The notes beneath the pieces were generated by a model. It saw nothing but the letters and a program-made list of their open reading frames with translations. It did not search any database and was not told the DNA's origin. From Flemingiibacterium sp045534235 (GTDB lineage: Bacteria; Bacillota; Clostridia; Oscillospirales; CAG-272): a stretch of 8,001 nucleotides of DNA. Positions 6,076 to 8,001 of this stretch are shown here, in pieces; the first letter of the stretch is position 1, and every line of letters starts with the position of its first letter. The stretch is taken from positions 1 to 8,001 of the forward strand of contig JAZSJI010000198.1 in the NCBI GenBank assembly GCA_045534235.1, read 5' to 3'. The translations under genes were made by a program, and so were the position numbers.

Positions 6076-8001
6076 TTAGAAGTTAACGTCGCCGCTCGGG
6101 TTTTTGGCGGCGAGGCGCGGCATACGGCGCATAAGGTGCGGGAAGAAAACGTGCGGGTCAAATACCTTGTGAAGCTCGGGCTCGGTCGAGCAAACGAACG
6201 TCTCCATCTTCTTCGCCATCTCTTCTCTCTTTTCCTCGCTCTCGCAAATATACGCGTGAACTACGTCTGCGTATATCTCGGCATACTCTGCGTGATACCA
6301 GAGGTACTTCCACGACGCGCTCTTATCACGGTTTGGCTCAAGATGCGACGTGCGGAATGCTTTAACGTACTCGTGTACCTCGCACATACGCTCGTGTACA
6401 GTAGAATACGCCTCGGGATGCTCGTAGCGAAGGAACTCGGAGTCGAAAAGCTTCTCAAGTCCGTCAAGATAGTCGCGCACGATATTTGCGTCCTCGCCGA
6501 ACGATGCGGTGTAATATTCGTCGGAAATATCCTCAAACTTGCTATTCTTATCCCAAAGACCTGCCGCCATAGAGTAAAGCGGAAGCGCTGTCGGGAATGC
6601 TATTCTCTGCGACATAAAGTTCATAAAGCCATCAAAGCCGAACTTGTCGAGGTTGGTAACGTCCTTATGCAGTACACGTGCCGCATAGTTGTAGCCAAGG
6701 TCGAAGTAGTGCTCCCACATAAGGCTGTAGTCGGTGAAGAAATACGATGTTCCCGGTACGGCGCGCTTCCACGCATTGAAATGCGCGATAACGTCCTCGG
6801 TCTCGCGAGGCATCGTGATATTGTTATGTGTGAACGGAAGCACCTCGCGCTCGTCGGGATTGCCGTCAAGCTCGCAAAGTGCCTTTCTGTACGTGCGGTT
6901 GCTCGGGCATAGCGTCATCATAAAGCGAGAGGGATTGTTGAGCTTAAGATACTTCGGCGGCCAGAGTGTTTCCATATAAAGACTAAAGCCAAGTCGCTTG
7001 TCTATTCCCGCTTTGGTCAGCGCCGCGTCAATATCGTTGAGCACGGCTATAAGCCAATCAGATGGCGTCATCTTCATACAGTCCTCGCACTCGCACCAAT
7101 TGTTAAGCCCGTCTGCAAGCGCAAGTCGGAGCATCGTTACCTCGGGATGATCCTTGTAGTACTGTACTACCCAATCGGCAATCTTCGCACGCACCTCGGG
7201 GCGCGAATAGCAAAGCTGCGTAAAGTTGAGATTTTTCTGCATCTTACGCTCGCCGCCTATAAGAGCAAAGTGCGACTTTATCTCGTCGGTCAGAAGCGGC
7301 GAGTTCGGATCGGTTATAAAAAGGTCGCCAACGCCGAACGGATATATCGTATAGCCGTGACCGAGTGCAAAATATCCGAGCGAGCGACGTGTAAGCTCCT
7401 CGTCGATACGCGCCTTCAGATGCTCGGAGTCCTCAAGCGTGAAGGGCTCCGGCTCAAGGAACGGATTTCCAAGATGAGAATACCACATATTGAAGAAAGC
7501 CATCGGCGTCTTAAACTGCATATAGTAGGTGTTAAAGCCGACCTTCGGCAGCCAGTTTACCATATTGTAAACGTGCTCGTAGGATATCGAGCCCTCTATA
7601 GCAATCGCGCGGTAGCGTGCGGACGGTACGTGCGAGATGGCAACGTTAAGTGATGCCTTGTCGAGCGTCTTTTCGGGGATTATCTCGCCGTCATCGCCGG
7701 GACGTATCCAACGGCAGCCGAGCGCGTGCAAAAAGCGGTAAGCCGCGATAAGCACCGCGCGCTCGTTTGCGGCGGTGATAACGCCTGCGCCGTCTTTCAC
7801 GTCGATCTTTATCTCATCGTCAAACTCGCTATACTCAACGAGCGGAGTGCGTCCTACCCAGATAACGTCCGTTATCGACGCATCGTACTCGTCGTAGGTG
7901 CGCTGATCAATAAGCAGGCGGCGGTCGATCATTTTAAGATAGCGCGCAAGCTCGTCGAAGGCAAAGTTTACGGTCTGATGTGTGCCTATCTTGGCGAGAG
8001 T
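6076..8001 (-). CDS. DUF4838 glycoside-hydrolase-like protein (paralog D, divergent; 5' end cut by window)
   Basis: Partial gene with 641 residues visible. The frame stays open to the window edge, beginning T-L-A-K-I-G-T-H-Q-T-V, which aligns with the start of A and C. Only about four N-terminal residues are missing, and the first in-window ATG (7932) is not the start. Architecture matches the other paralogs, with LADG and the C-x-C-x-x-C cluster (CECEDC at 7078-7095) kept. It is nevertheless clearly divergent at positions invariant in A-C: HRG becomes YRA, GHGW becomes GHGY, HFW before LADG becomes RLA, the DLLW aspartate becomes glutamate (METLW), WDHF becomes WEHY, and SCQQ-x-R becomes NFMSQR. 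Several of these probably line the active site, so a different substrate or mechanism is plausible. No signal peptide is suggested by the visible part. It is the first of the array within this window; its promoter and any earlier genes lie beyond 8001. Confidence 0.85.
   Translation of the reverse strand, partial: TLAKIGTHQTVNFAFDELARYLKMIDRRLLIDQRTYDEYDASITDVIWVGRTPLVEYSEFDDEIKIDVKDGAGVITAANERAVLIAAYRFLHALGCRWIRPGDDGEIIPEKTLDKASLNVAISHVPSARYRAIAIEGSISYEHVYNMVNWLPKVGFNTYYMQFKTPMAFFNMWYSHLGNPFLEPEPFTLEDSEHLKARIDEELTRRSLGYFALGHGYTIYPFGVGDLFITDPNSPLLTDEIKSHFALIGGERKMQKNLNFTQLCYSRPEVRAKIADWVVQYYKDHPEVTMLRLALADGLNNWCECEDCMKMTPSDWLIAVLNDIDAALTKAGIDKRLGFSLYMETLWPPKYLKLNNPSRFMMTLCPSNRTYRKALCELDGNPDEREVLPFTHNNITMPRETEDVIAHFNAWKRAVPGTSYFFTDYSLMWEHYFDLGYNYAARVLHKDVTNLDKFGFDGFMNFMSQRIAFPTALPLYSMAAGLWDKNSKFEDISDEYYTASFGEDANIVRDYLDGLEKLFDSEFLRYEHPEAYSTVHERMCEVHEYVKAFRTSHLEPNRDKSASWKYLWYHAEYAEIYADVVHAYICESEEKREEMAKKMETFVCSTEPELHKVFDPHVFFPHLMRRMPRLAAKNPSGDVNF

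Noticed and set aside
5833..6912. Long open frame on the plus strand (359 codons)
   Set aside because: It lies antisense across C, the C-D gap and D, has no recognisable domain, and is explained by the codon bias of the real minus-strand genes. The same applies to the 316-codon plus-strand frame at 1069-2019.
25..8001. A defence, toxin-antitoxin or mobile system hidden in the array
   Set aside because: All coding capacity is taken by four homologous glycosidase-like proteins. No transposase, nuclease, short antitoxin-like gene, attachment site or CRISPR-like repeat is visible.

Overview
The window holds one thing: a head-to-tail array of four paralogous genes, all on the minus strand, filling nearly all 8 kb. 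In transcription order (right to left) they are D (6076 to beyond 8001, cut by the window edge), C (4117-6054), B (2119-4074) and A (25-1974). Each encodes a protein of about 645-651 residues that I recognise as a DUF4838-type glycoside-hydrolase-like protein. It has an N-terminal alpha/beta domain like those preceding the barrels of GH20 hexosaminidases and GH67 alpha-glucuronidases, then a probable TIM-barrel region with an invariant LADG...C-x-C-x-x-C signature, then a helical C-terminal part. None shows a signal peptide or membrane segment, so all four are predicted to be cytoplasmic. The substrate cannot be read from the sequence.

Gaps between genes are 21 nt (D-C), 42 nt (C-B) and 144 nt (B-A). 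Genes A, B and C each have an AAGGAG Shine-Dalgarno sequence 7-8 nt before the start codon. This fits a single polycistronic transcript whose promoter lies to the right of the window. No transporter, regulator, mobility gene, RNA gene or CRISPR array is present. The only substantial non-coding stretch, between B and A, carries a compact GC-rich double-palindrome element (2032-2097) that looks like a dispersed intergenic repeat rather than a terminator.

The likely host is a Firmicutes/Clostridia-type bacterium, perhaps an uncultured gut lineage. This rests on the strong AAGGAG sites, intermediate GC, leaderless DUF4838 proteins and GTAGGGGAGG-type intergenic palindromes. It is an inference, not a proof.

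A and B are very close relatives, C is somewhat further away, and D is clearly divergent, with substitutions at several positions invariant in A-C that are likely to line the active site. The most economical reading is an operon of duplicated intracellular glycosidase-like enzymes that have diversified, probably to handle related glycosides imported by a system encoded elsewhere.
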